Shown here in pieces: positions 24,463 through 39,400 of a DNA stretch of 64,000 nucleotides. The stretch is taken from NCBI GenBank assembly GCA_914767715.1, contig OU612068.1, forward strand, positions 16,184,001 through 16,248,000, written 5' to 3'. This stretch comes from Membranipora membranacea (Eukaryota; Bryozoa; Gymnolaemata; Cheilostomatida; Membraniporidae). The notes beneath the pieces were generated by a model. It saw nothing but the letters and a program-made list of their open reading frames with translations. It did no database searches and was not told the origin of the DNA. Numbering within the stretch: the first letter of the stretch is position 1; every line of letters begins with the position of its first letter. The position numbers were made by a program, and so were the translations under genes.

Positions 24463-27400
24463 CTAGCCCATATGGGTGGGCAGAAGGGTGGTGACCACGT
24501 TCGGTCCACATCCTCCTATCAGCAAACAAAACTTGTGTTTAGTAATTTTAGCATGACATTGACCACTAATATAACCAAATTTATTTCACCCTTCCATCTC
24601 TTTTTTTTTGTAGCCAGGCTCTGACTGCGAGAGCACAATACTGATGAACTTAGGGAGAATTCATCTAAGGAAGTACAAGCCTCGAACGAACAACTTACCG
24701 GCACCTTTTCTCGGTAATTCGGGCATGAGGCCATTGAGGATCTTGTCAATGTGGTTATTCAGTTCTTTATCAGCGGCTGTTTCCTCAATGTGTATCAGAG
24801 TTTGTAGCGCTCTCAAACGAGCAAGCATAAACAACCTGTGTATCTACAATGTAGAGAGTGAGATTTGGATAGGCATTAGAACAAGTTTGATCCAATTTGC
24901 CTGAGTTCCAGTTGTTCCCCTTTCTCCACGTTGCGGTGTGAAGCGGCGTGACCAGTGGAGGGGGAGCTTCTCCAAATGCAGGCAAATGGACCAAACTTTG
25001 TATAGATAGGCATGGACGCTGGACAGTGGGAGACATATAACAGCACTGTCACGCTAAGTGGAAGCGGCATCACTGTGCTGGTTGCTAAGTAGAATATCAT
25101 CAGCTCTTAAGATATTTACCAGGAGGATTTTGTAATTATTTGTCGCTTTGTATTTTATTTTTAATCACATATCTGATTATGACAGAGAGAGAGGCTTGTC
25201 AATCAGAATGCAAGATTACAAATTGGGCCTTTGACCACGGCCATCATCGTACCGAGGCGTAACAGACAAAACACCATCATTTTGAAACATTATGAGTAAC
25301 AGAAATGTGTAACTTTTGTGATGATTCTTCAAAGAACCACAGCTGCACTTTGAAAATTTGAAACCCATTCCATCTATCTTTTTGCACAATCTTTCCTTCC
25401 ATTATGATGCCACAAATTACCGGATATACAATATGAAGAATTTTAATACATCATAACATTGTGCTCTGACGCTGTTCCACATCAATATTCACATTTATAA
25501 CCCATGGATACTTGAGTATGAGTGTGTGTGCCAGTGACAACCATTGATTATGATAGATTACTGATTGAGTTGGAAATGAGGAGTGTGAACACAGCGCATA
25601 GCTATGCATAAAATTTGAAAAAAAAATTTGTCAGCTGTCCAACCATCTGAAACGCATGCAAATAATGCAAACGGAAAATACCAAAAAACTTAATTCAAGT
25701 TATCAATGGGATTGGAGGAAGGGAAGTTGTAAAAAGATCTCATCATTAATCCCTGAAATTAATATTAAGAATAATTTATTGCATCTCAAAGAACATAAAT
25801 CTAGATCAGAATTCCATATCGATCCTAAGACAGATAGGGTTAAAAAGTTCTACCGAAGCACAAGATATATCTTAACCCCCAAACTCATAATCACGAAATT
25901 CCGTTTGCTTTGGAGAAGTCAACTAGCCTTGTCAGTCACCCCTGAGGGTTGTTTTGAAAAACAGCAACACCATCAGGGGTCAGTGTCAAAACTAGGTATG
26001 AAGCCCCATAGTTTTAATGTTCTCATATTTAGCCGTGATAGAATACATAATAATTGTGTATATGGTTTATTCATACATTATTTAATAGGCCTGTCAAATT
26101 TTACTTCGATCATCATAGGAGCATTATAACTACAATTATATATAACTTAATTTTATAATATGTAGTACCTTCCTGTTATACGCAATCTTAGCCTGAGATT
26201 CTTTGATCTCCTCAGGATGTTTCTCTTCTTCCATTCTGGGCTTTGGAGCTTCTATTTCACTGCATGTCTGCTTGTCAGAGTCTGATGGTAAGCTACAACA
26301 ACACAGAGAGACAACATCAGTGTGAGCCTTATAAGGAAGGGTAACGCAACTGATCGAATGAAAAACAAGCCCACACCACACATACTACCACAGGGCCACA
26401 TATGATCTACAATAACATATGTGGCCCTGTGGGGTGGGGTGGGGTGGGGTGGGGTGGGGTGGGGTTGGACCTGATTTATCATACTTGGGTCAAAATAACC
26501 CTCACCACCCCAAGGACCGTTTTGTTTGCGGTTATCATTGATACCATAATGGAGAAAATTACGGCAGCAGCCATCAATTCTTTTCATCCCAGACATTGTT
26601 TACATGGTGTTTGAGTTGTTTGATAGAAAATTGAGGCTCTCTTTGAGCATGCAGCAGGTGCATAGGGCCTGGTGTATTTTGATGGCCAGTTTTCTAACAT
26701 ATTGTCCCCATACCCTTTAAAAAACCTATCGGTATCAGGGCCTTCGCCACAGGAGTTGACCATTCAATGGAGAGATTGCAACATCTTGTTTCCATGATAG
26801 AGATAGGCAGATTATTAAAGGCATTCTTGAGTCATGAGTGGTAACTTTAGGGTTACCCTAGCTTTTATCTCTAAATGGCATAAAAAGCTAAAAATAGTTA
26901 TTGTACTCCAATTATTGTTATCGACAGATCTTTTAGCGAACAACAATCGCGATACCGCTTTCCCACAACAAAGTTATTTTAAATGTCGGAAATTAGTCAA
27001 CCTACTGCAGATATTCTTAAATTATAATGATTTAGTTGGTGACGCGATGACACGGTGACGCGATGACACTTCAATACGAAATGGGTTTATGACATGCTAG
27101 TCACTCCCCCACTGAATGAATCTCCAGCCAATATCAGTGGTTGAATAGTGTTGAAGTGATTTTTTTGACCTGTCACAGAGAGGGCGGTCTTTACTTCCTT
27201 ACAATCTCAACATAATGTAAAACATATCATCTTGATAGGGTCAGGCCAGGTGAATCGATCTTAGGTATGTAGAGACTAGAGCTAATTTACATCGGTGATT
27301 ACCTGGAATACAATTGGTGACATAAGGAAGATGTTACCTTTTGACAATCAATCAATCTCACAGCCCACGCATAGGTGTAGCCTGTGGTTATCAGTAAGGT

Positions 27401-30400
27401 TGTTGAAATCCCTCAAATGTCATTGGATCAATCATTTCCACAAAATGGGAAACCGATGCTGTTAATAGGTGTTAGAGCAGTTCAGAATGGATGAAAGAAT
27501 TAGCATAAGTGACCAAAAAGGGCTCGCCCTGACAAATGTAGCTGTCAACTTAGTGATCATAAATTACACCTTGTGTACCTGCCGATAAGTTATATCTATC
27601 ATTATTCCAGTGCTCCTATTACTATATCGGAATGTTAAAATGGATGGAAAGTGCCTAATGACTGCTTGTTTTAAAAAAAATAGCTCAATCATAATAAATA
27701 TCATTTCAGACATATTGGTCAGCTAGACAATTGTGCAGTTAATAAAATGTTTTCATTTCATTAAATTCCGGCAGCAGTACCGATATTACCATAAGCAGTA
27801 TTCAATTGACCTGCATGGAACACTCTGATACCATTTCCTACCTCCCAGACCCATGGCTGTGATCATTTCCATGATTAAGAAAAGACTGTGGGAACACAAG
27901 TGGCAATCTTATAGGAAAGAATAAATTATAGGACTTATCTATCTTCACCATACACAATTAGCAAAAGAAAACATTTGACAACACCACTAATAATTAACAA
28001 ATACCTGGATGGCCCACCATGTAATTCAATTTGAGGATCCCAATGCTTGAATGACACAGCAATAATGAATTAATAACAGTGCACTCCACTTAACCTCTGG
28101 AGACCAACAAATTTTGTTCAAATTGAGCAGAGTCTGAATTAAGTGACAGTAGAATGCATTGAGATCTGGCTGAAGGGACCAATTTTCCATGGCTGAATTA
28201 ACAGGACTCCTAAATTATAAAGCTGGAATTAAGAGGAGTACACTGTATTATAGTAATATGATTTGCAGGAAGATGAGAGCTGTTACCTGCTGTTTTTGTC
28301 TGTCATTTCTGTTGACAATGTGGCGGTGGAGAGCTCGATCTCCAGTTTGGACGCTTCAGCTATTCTTGACCTCCTGCGTTTATGCTGCACTATCATCATT
28401 ACAGCGTCAGCAAAGTGTGCTATTCTTTTACCTTTAGGCAGCGTCGACTCAGAACCTTTTCCAACCTTTATAGTTGGCATCTGGGAGAACATCAAACATC
28501 AAAAATGCTGTACAGGCTTGACTGATGTCTGCACAGACAAATTAGTTACAGAACCAATGATTTACTAATACAATTTGATTGAAATCATGTAAAGAGCTTC
28601 AAATACCTACTAAACACTTGTATCAAAAAAACTGACAACGCCAATTCGTTGATAAATGCAACTAATGAATTCCAACCTTTAACTTTTTGGGAGGTTTCAG
28701 CAACGGTTTACGAACAGCTTTTCTTTCATCCATATAATAGACAGGATTCTTGTAGTCTAAAAAATGCAGACAGAGAAAATTGCGATTGAATAATCAAGTC
28801 AAGAGCAAAAAATGTGGGAAATGAAAATTCACTCAACATTTGACGATCTGATCCTTGGCCTCCATCCACCCCAATCAATATACCGACATCTCTAATTTCC
28901 GGAATTTGCTATTATTAATTGCATTTGACTGGAAAGAGGACTTCCGAGAGAGGGTATTTCCCAATGTCTACACTTGGTGTTTAACCTTATCCAACCCAAT
29001 CATAACTATGCTATGACATCACATGTGCATAAAAGCTTGAAGATTAATCCCCCACATTCATATTATATTATAATTATTACAGCTAAAAATAGTAGGAGGA
29101 TGGGGTTACCCCTCCAGTTGATTAATAGAATTCTAGATGGGCCGATTCATCACTTATACAGATTTTACAGCTTTGGGACGGTGGTCTGGAGCCCGCAGAC
29201 GGTGTCACTAATCAAGCAGAGATTTTGGTCTATGATTACAAAATGTTTAGACAGACTTTGATTGACAGATTGTAAAAAATAGGTTTTACAACAGTTCAAT
29301 GGCATAAATTGACATGATACCAAATGTCACAGTCATGCAAAAAGCAGAGGACATGAACCAAAATGAATATTGCAATGCCCTTGCGGGCGTTGGCAGTTTG
29401 ATCAAATCTATCAACTTTTTATGATGATCCTCATCTCAGCTTTAAGAAGTGAGACAGATTTACAAGATTGTTAATTATGGTGATGAACTGGAATTTTTTG
29501 AAGATTATGTCTATGTTTCTGTCGATTTACTCCATTGACAGAAGAAAGGAGAGAATCGAACTCACTTAGCGATTGGTTCAAGGCCAAGACATGTCTAGAG
29601 TGCAGGGTGGTCATTAGACTACTGTTTAATCCCTCTTATCAAGAGCAATTTGTTATACCTTTAATCCATAACAACCAGGCCAGTAGCATTGGAGGATAAT
29701 AGTGCATACTGCATACCTCACACTAATCTGTATAATAGCAGTGCATTACAGTACTGCAACAATTTTAGTCTGCCGTACAGCTCGAATGGAACAGCAGAAT
29801 ATCCCTCTCTGCCCACTGCTATCCCTTGTGGCCTGCACCAACTCGCAGACAGACTAACCCGCCCCTAATTGGACCCCTGTTCATTCAAACACACCCCTGT
29901 TCATTCAAACCTCGTTATAAGCTACAGAATTACTTGATTGGATATCTAGAACAAGCTGGAGGAAGACATTTTATTTTGTGTAGGCAAACAAGTTAAGCTG
30001 ATTGCCTATCAAACATGTAGACAATTATTTTGTCCAATTATATTGGACAATTATATTTGGCACTTGAACCCTATTTGACATTACGCCTTGACATTACATT
30101 CAATATAATCATGGAGAATCGACCATCTTCCATTACCTCGATCATTGAAGGTGGTAAGGAGCTGGGTTGCCGCCTTAAACTGCTCAGTTGATTTCTTTAT
30201 TTGCTGATTGTGGTAGGCCTGTCGACCAGCTTCTTTAACTGTATCTGTCCACAACATTCTTGCCATTGCCTCTCGACCTGACAAAACGAAAGGATTAGCC
30301 ATAGAGCAAATTAATGCCATGGCCATTATTATACTGGGATGGAAAGGCGGGGGAGGGCAAGGGCAGCCCACAGTTCTTTGGTGAAAATTGGTACCTGAAA

Positions 30401-33400
30401 TTTTCTGCAAGATGAGCACCAAAATTGGTGGTGTCAGAACTACAGAATAACGCTAACTCTGACTAGCTCAATGGTCAGCCCATGGCCAAGAGGATTGAAT
30501 TTATGATTACTAAAAGCTCACCATTTAGGCTTCGCTTCACTCAATCTTGTTAAATTTCAAGGTATTTAGCAGGTGCTTGATACATGAAATTTCACCTGCA
30601 AGTTTCCAATGTGATTGTGTTGGCAAATGCCACACGCCTTAATGTGGTGCACTGATTTAGATTGCACTGATTTAGATGCAGTTGCTTGGGTTTCGTTGGA
30701 ATAGATCCAAAGTTGAAAAACCGTTGTTCAATAGCATGGCATCTGTATCTCAGGTGGGAATTTCTGCGCTTGCAGGTACATCTCTTGGGAATGAATGACA
30801 GTGTACTGCTAGTGAAGAACTCACTCAATTCTTTATCAGGTGGGATCTGTTCAGTCAAGGCACAGAATCTCAGTTTCTTCAGCGTCTCCATGTCAATCAT
30901 CTCATAGAGCTTTGACTTGGGTATTCTCACCAGAGAACAACCCAAACTTATCAAGCTACACCGACTTACAGGCCCCCACAGGTCTTTTATTCCCTGTGAT
31001 AATAAACAGTAAAAACATGCATTTGCTCGTGTGCGGCAAATTGTATATACACTCAAGAGAATATTTAAAGAAACTTCACTTGGTCAAGACGCCAATTAAT
31101 GCAACATGTCATGAGTATCTGCAATGACAAATACCAGGCTAGTTTGAGTCCCAAAAGCTTGTTCCCTGCCCCCACCCACGCCCATCAGCCCCTATGCCTT
31201 AGGAAAATACAGAGCAGCTCACAATAAGAAAAGCTAACCTAGCTACATTTCATCATGCCCACCTCTTTACATAATAATAGAAACTCCTTTCCTGATCATA
31301 AATAATTGCAATGTGCCTCCCGGATTTACATAAATTACAGAAATATGACAAATAAAATCATCTGATGCTATCTTTAAATTATATTTTTAATTGACACAAA
31401 CATGCAGATCCCTGTCACATTGATAGGTGGAAGGGAAAGTAATTATATTCTAACTAACAGTCTTTATTCCTTGGAAATCTCCGCTTTTCAAGATTATCAA
31501 AGACCTATTATGCGACCTCATGTCTTCACCAGCTTCGCGCAACAGCCAGTACCCCTTGAGAAAAAGGTGTTGTCTGTGTTATGCAAGCCAATGGAAACCA
31601 ATCAATAACCCCATGGTTGCTCCCAGTGGTATCAGGGTGTACTATACAAGGTTATTTACATCAGTTTATGAAGGATAAAACCAAAGACATAGTTTATGAT
31701 GTATTCATTGCTTGATCGACTTTTTTTAAATTCTCACACTGGGAAAACTTTATATTATTCATAGTTGAAAATGAATACGTAAATGATAACAGGATGCGGG
31801 ACATGGGATTAATTGGGGTGACACCCCCAGTACCGAAGTGACAGAATAGTGGTCCGTTACTTGAAAATAATTCATCTTTCATAAGGTGAGATATTGTCAG
31901 GTTTAAAATATTTTCAGTGAATTATGTGACTTTCAGCTAAGATTAGCAGTTATTTATTGTCATAATCAATGATGATATAATAGATTAGCGCTGAGTCACT
32001 TGTGAAATCAAGAAGCAAAACTCAGGATTATACCAAACAAGAGCATAAAAAAATGTAGATAGACACTAATGCAACAGCAAATAATTGGATCACACTAAAT
32101 GCTCTTATCGATTGTGACATTCTAGGCCCATCATCCATCAGAATTATGGTCACATAGTAAATTCCCTGCACTGATGTACATGTTAATTTAGACAGTTCTA
32201 AATGACAACAAGTTCTCAAATGTAAACTCAACAAGGAAAACCAAATAAATAACTGTGTCAAAATTGATTAAACCTAAATCAATGTTCACACCTGTAGACA
32301 TTATAATAATGAATGGCCGGGCTCAATTTTTTACCTCAAAATGTCAATCAATGATAAAGGAGGACTTACTTGGCATGTGCGAGGCACTGTTTTGTTTCCA
32401 TAGGAGAAATTTACATAAAGGTAGATTACTAGCCAAATTCGGTTGGGTGTGTGTGTTTAGTGTAAGCATGACAATTGAAAGGAAAATAGTCCTTATATGG
32501 AACCTGTGTTACCACATTAATCAGCAAGACAGTGTAGGTAGGCACATTCCTACCGAATTTCACTAAGTTATTTCTAATCCTACTGTGAAAAGTTTTTGAG
32601 AGTTCACATTATTACCAAGTGCCTAAAAAGGCAATAAAACCTGGTATTTTCAAACTTTTTAAGTGAAGCACTCCAATGTATTATTTAATTGCTTAATCAA
32701 TAAAATTGATAAATTGCCACCAAAGAAAAATATCACAACTTTACTGTTGGAAATATCCTAAACCATCCTGAATTATGAAATGAAAAATCCGTTAAACCAA
32801 CAGCTTGCCAAAGGCAGGATGATTAACCAACATTTTGGATCAGCCCATCAAAAAAGTGCCCTTACCCTTGGACAGATTATCTATCTTTCAACAAATAAAA
32901 AAACACCAATTAAATTTCAACAATGTATGTCCACCCATTTGTGTCATTTAAGTGCAACATCAAAATATGACTATCAATTAAACTATCAATGAAAATATGG
33001 ATTTTCATACTGAACACCATAAACTTTTGGCAAACAGTTGGAACAATATCCTGTACAACATTGATTCTTTGTGAGACACAGACATCAATCTCTTTTATAC
33101 TCATATATTAATTGGACATTAATACCCTTTGCTTCCACAGGCAACCTTGATCGGGTCATCATCAAATATGCTTCCTCCATTGCCCGATAGCCACCTGCTG
33201 ATTAGCAGATGCGGATCTGGCGGGCGAGATTGGCATGCTTCCCCGCCTTGTTGGTAAGGCCATGCGGTAGGGAAGGAATACTTGAGCAGGGCAGCCTTCA
33301 CACTAGCCTGTAACTGGCTATCTGGTTGTCTCTTTGCCTTTTTTTGAACACATATATTTTTCTCAGTACACATCTTAGTATATTAATTTAGTGCAATAAA

Positions 33401-36400
33401 AGCTGGATAAAAGCTAGGCCAATGGTCAGGTATTTATGATTTACTCGCCCCCTGAGCAACTGTGTACAGTAACCCACCCCCTGCACAACTATATGTACAC
33501 AAGCATGTACTTACAAACCAGCCACCCCGGCTTAGTTCACTGACTTTCATGAACACTCCATGTGGCGTTTTCTCATCAATATTGATATTAATCCCGGTCT
33601 GTCTCTTAAAAGTTATGTTTGTGCCTGCAAAGAGAAGAAATCAGTAAATTTAGCTGAGAAACTACCAAGAGGCCGAAATGAGTTGACATATTTTTTCTAA
33701 TCCAAATCCTTTAATCTGCAAAGAGTAATACACTGTGTCTAAACTTATCAGTAATCCCTTTAAAAATTTAAGAATTTCAACCAATGTTCCACAAATTTTA
33801 CGCCTTTGGTGGTTACCGGCATATTTCAAACATCCGTCAGCTGCAATAAGTGACATAGGCTCAAGGCTGAAGACTAACAGGACTTGCAAGACTAGGCAAT
33901 GATTCAGGTAAAGGAGAACTATTCGTAACGCGAACGGGCTTAAAATAACCGTGCCAATCATTTGACAAACCCAAATTGAAGCCCACTCCTGATAATAATG
34001 ATGAAACTTTTTTTTGCACAAGCAGGATGTTCGTTGTCTAGTAGGGAGCCAGGGTGACATGTACGGTCAGGACACGAATCGAAGGTGATTACCATGGTGA
34101 ACTCTCTGGGCGCGCTGTTGTTGCCATTCATGCTAATGTTACTTTGTTTAATTAAATTTCATGCAGACATATGCCAATATGTCAGCTTGAAATCAGTTGA
34201 GTTTGATGATTTATGGGTGACAAATAAAATTAAATTAGAAAAAAAAACCTACACTTCTACCTACATCATCAATTAACTGTAATGTAAACATTTTTTCTTA
34301 ACTTTGTGAACCTCTAATTTTTGCATTTATCAGGGCCTAGTCTGAGATCCCCAGTCTTTTGCCCCCCCCGGCCGACGCCCCCCCTGCCTGGGGAATCAAG
34401 GCCTGTCTGATACTGATGTTCTACACATCAAAAATGCAGGGCAAATGGAGTTTATTTGCATATCACCCAATGAAGGGGATTCTTCACACAAAAACATTTT
34501 GCCACCACCTTCCATCTTTACTCTTTGTATTTCACTTGTATTTTACCCTTATTTACTCCTCACCGCAGGTGTTGACAGTCATAGTATTTGCTGTCCCTTT
34601 AGCTTGCAGATCGAGTCTGCTCTGATCCTCGAATACCATAGCCGCGCTCTGACCGGAGTTAACACCAAGCTGTTTTATCACATTGATAGTACTGCCTCGT
34701 ACACTGCAATAACAAACGACAGAAGTTTCAGTAGTCAGCAGTCAGCACACATTTAGCCTTGGATGTTTCAGCAGTCAGCACACATCTAGCCTTGGATGTT
34801 TCAGTAGTCAGCACACATCTAGCCTTGATTGCTACTAAGTTTTTCTCTGGTAATGAAGTTGATATATTATGATCAAATGCTCAAATGCTCAATCAACAGT
34901 GCATTAAGACACTTGCCTTCAACGTAACAAAATGTGTAAACACACAGTCTTTACACAGTTTGTGCACTGTCTGTGTATAGATTGTGCATATACTGTGCAC
35001 GGTCTGTACACAGTTGGAGCGCAGTCGGTAGACAATATGTGCACAGCCTGCATACATACTGTATAAGATTGTAGACAGACTGTATGCAGGGTGAATACAG
35101 TTTGCATTCAGGCTGTGTGTACGGTGTACAGAGACTGTATACTTCTAACGCCTATATGTCTAGATTTTAACGGTCAGCATCTAAGTTTTTAAGCATTTAA
35201 GATAATGTCAGGCTGAAAAGTGGGACGCCGTGAAGGAAATACAGAGGTGGATCTTGACACAAAAATGTTGTAATTTAGTAATTATAGCCAAAATAAAGAG
35301 GAGCATTGTGTAAAATTGCGTAAAACCTCATTGTGTGATTATCGGGTTTGGAAGACCAAAATCTTGTTTTTTTAGTGATTTGTAACCAAATTATTTCCTG
35401 ATTATGTAATATGATGTCTGCGGCAAAGCATACATATCCAGGGACCCAAACGGTGTATTATATAATTGGTGACCGGGTTGTTTCAGGTGAATGGTTAAAA
35501 ACAATTCAAGGCTGCAGTTATTATGAGCTAAGTGTATTGTTACATCAGGTTAGCGGAGACATCTCTAAATCAGGGGCTGTCAAAACAACCACCATACTTC
35601 CATGTATGATCTTCTGAGCTCACTTCAATAACTCTTCATCATGTGAAGGAGGAGCTTTCACATCCAGAGGAAATAAATTTGACACACGCAGGTTGTAAGT
35701 TGACTAATTAAAATTCTTCACAACCAACCGCATTGGTTGTCAACATTAGGTTTTCAACAAATTTCTGTTTGTCGATGCTCCTTGTTTTCTAATCAATCAA
35801 AAGAGGAAACAGTCTACAGCTTATACAATACTCTATTATTTTCATATAGATAGAGATTGCCCGCCTAGATGAATAGTAATTGCTCAAAATATGTCCCCTC
35901 CGGCCAATCTATATCCTGAATTCATGATGAGAATAATCTGCATGGCAGACTATTAGGACAGGCTGATGGCGCCAAAAACAATAAATTTCTGGCCAAGTTG
36001 TGCCAATTATATATATATTGATATGCAAGAATACATAAAAGATCAAAATATTTATTATCATCGTAATTTTGCATCATCTACAGTTTCCAATGATACTTTT
36101 CAAACTGCTGGAACTGCTAGTGCTCAAGATTCAAATGTGTGCTAATATCTTTTGTCTCAGTTGACTGCAGGGTTAAGCTCATTCAGCTAAGGTTGCAGAT
36201 GATATTTATGCAGCTTCTACCAATCAAACAACCCATACCTGTGATCTAATCAGACGCCTGTTCAAACAAATATTATTTTCTACTCAACAACTAAGCCCCA
36301 TACCCCTCCTATTGTTTTAAATGGTGAAAGCATTACTATGTGTGACTATGTGTCACTTATCTTGGTATTATGTTAGATCAGTATGAACACCCTTATCTCG

Positions 36401-39400
36401 CAACATATTATTTTATGTTAGTGATAGAATACAATCAATCAATCAATCAAAACAAGGAATGCCCAAAAAATATCATCGCACCCGGGTCTGAGGACATGAA
36501 AGCAAGAATATATTTAATTTGGTGTGATATATTACCATTTTACCAGATTTCTCAGCAACGGTTGCTCAAGGCAATTATTTAGGAAATTTGGATAGTTTGA
36601 CAGTTAATTCGAGAGATGACATGCAATGTCAAATTTGTTAATGGGGTATGTCTCCAAATTATTTTATTCTGAAAATTACAAATTAAAAGTATCTCCTGTT
36701 GAGAAGTCAAGAAAACAATCTGAACCTATGCATACAGCTGGTTTGACTTATACAACTGGGAATCCCACGGATATGAGGCAAAAACTAATCAAAAACCTAA
36801 TGTCTCTGGAAATTCCAGAAAATGCATTTTGCGATACTTTTAATTATACCCTTGGGCGTCTTCTCTTCACCCCATATTTCATTTTAATCCTGTCACATTT
36901 CTTCTCTTTTACAATCACCATAACTCACATCTGGCCTGTCTCGTCCACAAAGTTTGATGTTGATATATCGCGAGACATGCCTAGATGTCTATCGTGTTTT
37001 GTCTTAATCTCCATGTACTTCTCATGGTAAAGATCATCGGACCACCAGCCTGTGAAAGACAGATAACAAAGTAAACACACGAAGGTCTGGCATTTTGGTG
37101 ACATGCTAACTTAAGCAGTTATACTGTGCTGGGACAGCTGGTAGTAGCATTTCATTATCAACCACTTTCCTCTCTACCAGCTATCACGGCACAGTTTGAG
37201 CGCTTAAAGTAGTGACATGTTAGTCTCAGTAGTGAAGTACGTAGACACCTTGGCACAGTTCTTTGTAGCCATGCACAATAAGCGATTTGGAGTCTTGGAT
37301 ACGGGCAAAAGATACCTTGTATGACCAATTTCCTAGTAAACAATTACTATGAAAGTTTTGTGAAACAAAAATAGCAAAGTCATTATTCTAATACCACCAT
37401 TCTCCAGGCTTTAATAAGATCTGTGATACCATTAGGAACCTAACAAAGCTTACGTGCCTGACGGTGAATTATGGATTTTCTCGTGACTAAGGGCGCCCCT
37501 TCATCCCACCCACATTTTCTTCTCCATTTACATATCGACCACAGGCTGTGCAGGTGCTTACCCATCCACTATTATCATCAAGGAGAAACGCCTTGCTATT
37601 ATAGTGAATGAGGAAAGAATAAAACCTTTTATCAGCCTCAACATCATATAATTACACTTCAAAAAACTCTAAGGAGTGGCTTCCTACTTTGAAAATCAAA
37701 CAAACTTTCTTCAGAACTTTCGATTAACTTTTGACAAGGCTGAGAATGCAAAAATTTGTTTTCATTATGTCTGTAGCTATTTCCCCATCTACCATCGCCC
37801 CCTCACAACATACACAAACCCTGTGATCGCAGCTGTCTTAATAGAGCACATGTCTGATGAAGGATGGATGTGCATAGGAGGCACGAGTGTTTAATTTTGT
37901 GGGGCGCAAATATGGACATAAATGTTTTTTCAAACTTGTAGCCCCATCAGTGTTAGGATTGCATTATGCTCATGGTCCAAGTGCTTTGTAATGATGGCTC
38001 TCATTTCTGCTATGCCGGTTCTTGGTGTATTCGTAGTATTAAAAATCCAGCAACTCGAAAATTCTTCATCATCGCAGGAATGTTTTGCTACATTCCATTA
38101 ACTTCTATGAATTAAGTCTTAAAGAAGCATTGCATGGCTAATTTCTCAGTTCACTTTTTTGCTATGATTTCCATTAGAATGATTACTTTACAAAAAGGAG
38201 GTAATGGGTTGTGGATAAAGTTCTGTACCTTTGAGTGTACAAGGATAATATTTTGCCGTTATTTGTATAATTTTCTGAAATCAATTGAACAGTTATTTCT
38301 ACTGTAGTTGTGAGTGTAAACTTGTGTAGCCAGATTTGCATGTCGCTCTGGACGATAAGTTAGGTACAGGTAACAGTCCATTAACCTAGAAAGTTGACTA
38401 TCTTCCACTATTTTCAATGTCAGATGTGATTATTTTCCATACTTCCAAAGATAAATCATGACACATCAATATTTATGAAAAATTTCTGCTTTTCTTATTT
38501 ATTACTTTGAGCCTTTGGAATTTTAATGATAAGTGTGTAAAACAACCGCATGATGTAGGCCTCGGTTTGACAGAGAATAACTTCAATATCCAAAACTTTG
38601 TGTCAACAATTTTAAATTTTGAATTAAAAGCAACTTAAAAACCTTGATCCGGATGATGTGTTCGGGTCTTATCCAAACACCTGGCCCAAACCGCCTTAGA
38701 TCTCTTATTGTAAACAGTTATATATTTATCACAATTTTGCAACAATGACCAAAACAGGGCATTATTAAGGAGCAGTGTTATGGAATATTATTCCTTGTTA
38801 TTCATAATACCGGTCCATCATCACCATTTTGAGCCCCAAATTAATGTTTATCTCGGTCTAATTCCCTCATCAATCTGTAGCGCTTTTTTTACTACACCAT
38901 AATCATTGGACATGAGCCTTGCTGCAAGATGCCTTTGCTGCTGAGGGAACTATTGAAGCTGCTTTGTTCATCAATTTTTGCGTCGAATACACACAATGAT
39001 ACAAACAAATCATATGTTTTACAGATGCTAGGTCACGCCCTGACTAGTAATAACAGCTTTTGTTGGAATACCACCTACATTAATTTCATCAGCTGTTATG
39101 AGTTATTTCTTTATTGCAACCGAAATTTTGGATCGCAAACATTGTGTGCAATCGCTTGGTTCAAAATTCCCGAGCCAAAGAGACTTGGCAGTGCCAGTTT
39201 TTATCACACAAAGTTTGTGCAATATTTTTCACCTGCCAATCTAATGGCTCTTTCACATATCAAGCCTGAGGACCATTATTCATGTTGACACTGGGCCAGT
39301 CTACTTGGGAAAATTGCAGTATTGATCATTATCAACACAACCCAATCAGTGTTTTGGTCAAGCCAGGGTGTTTAATTACGAGCATGCCAAGATTTTACCT

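Larger units (their letters stand above)
24463..30277 (-). other. CNBD protein C-terminal helical tail, exons 20-25
   Basis: Residues 900-1143. Charged, helix-forming sequence: REAMARMLWTDTVKEAGRQAY, HKRRRSRIAEASKLE, an acidic Lys/Glu exon, and a Leu-rich helix HRLFMLARLRALQTLIHIEE. I recognise no domain. The last exon (24515-24463, stop TAG) is the least certain. If exon 24 is not spliced, translation would stop about 14 codons later, giving a tail of KLFVRGLYFLR. The opposite strand is also open over this last exon. Confidence 0.6.

Noticed and set aside
24313-24624. 103-codon plus-strand frame with a possible membrane segment
   Set aside because: Antisense to the putative last CNBD exon; no recognisable family and no clear transcript structure. 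It keeps the confidence in that last exon low.
26431-26465. GGGGT repeat as an interstitial telomere
   Set aside because: Animal telomeres are normally TTAGGG-like; seven pure GGGGT units in an intron fit a simple repeat better.
33662-34060. 132-codon minus-strand frame between exons 17 and 18
   Set aside because: Exons 17 and 18 join in phase without it and the translation shows no family feature.
37573-37607. A splice-flanked 34-nt stretch encoding KAFLLDDNSGW that could precede exon 16
   Set aside because: Its end phase (0) does not match the phase-1 start of exon 16, and exon 15 joins exon 16 directly using the GTAGGT donor.
38929-39288. 119-codon plus-strand frame
   Set aside because: Lies in an intron of the CNBD gene, no motif, low-complexity-free but random-looking composition.
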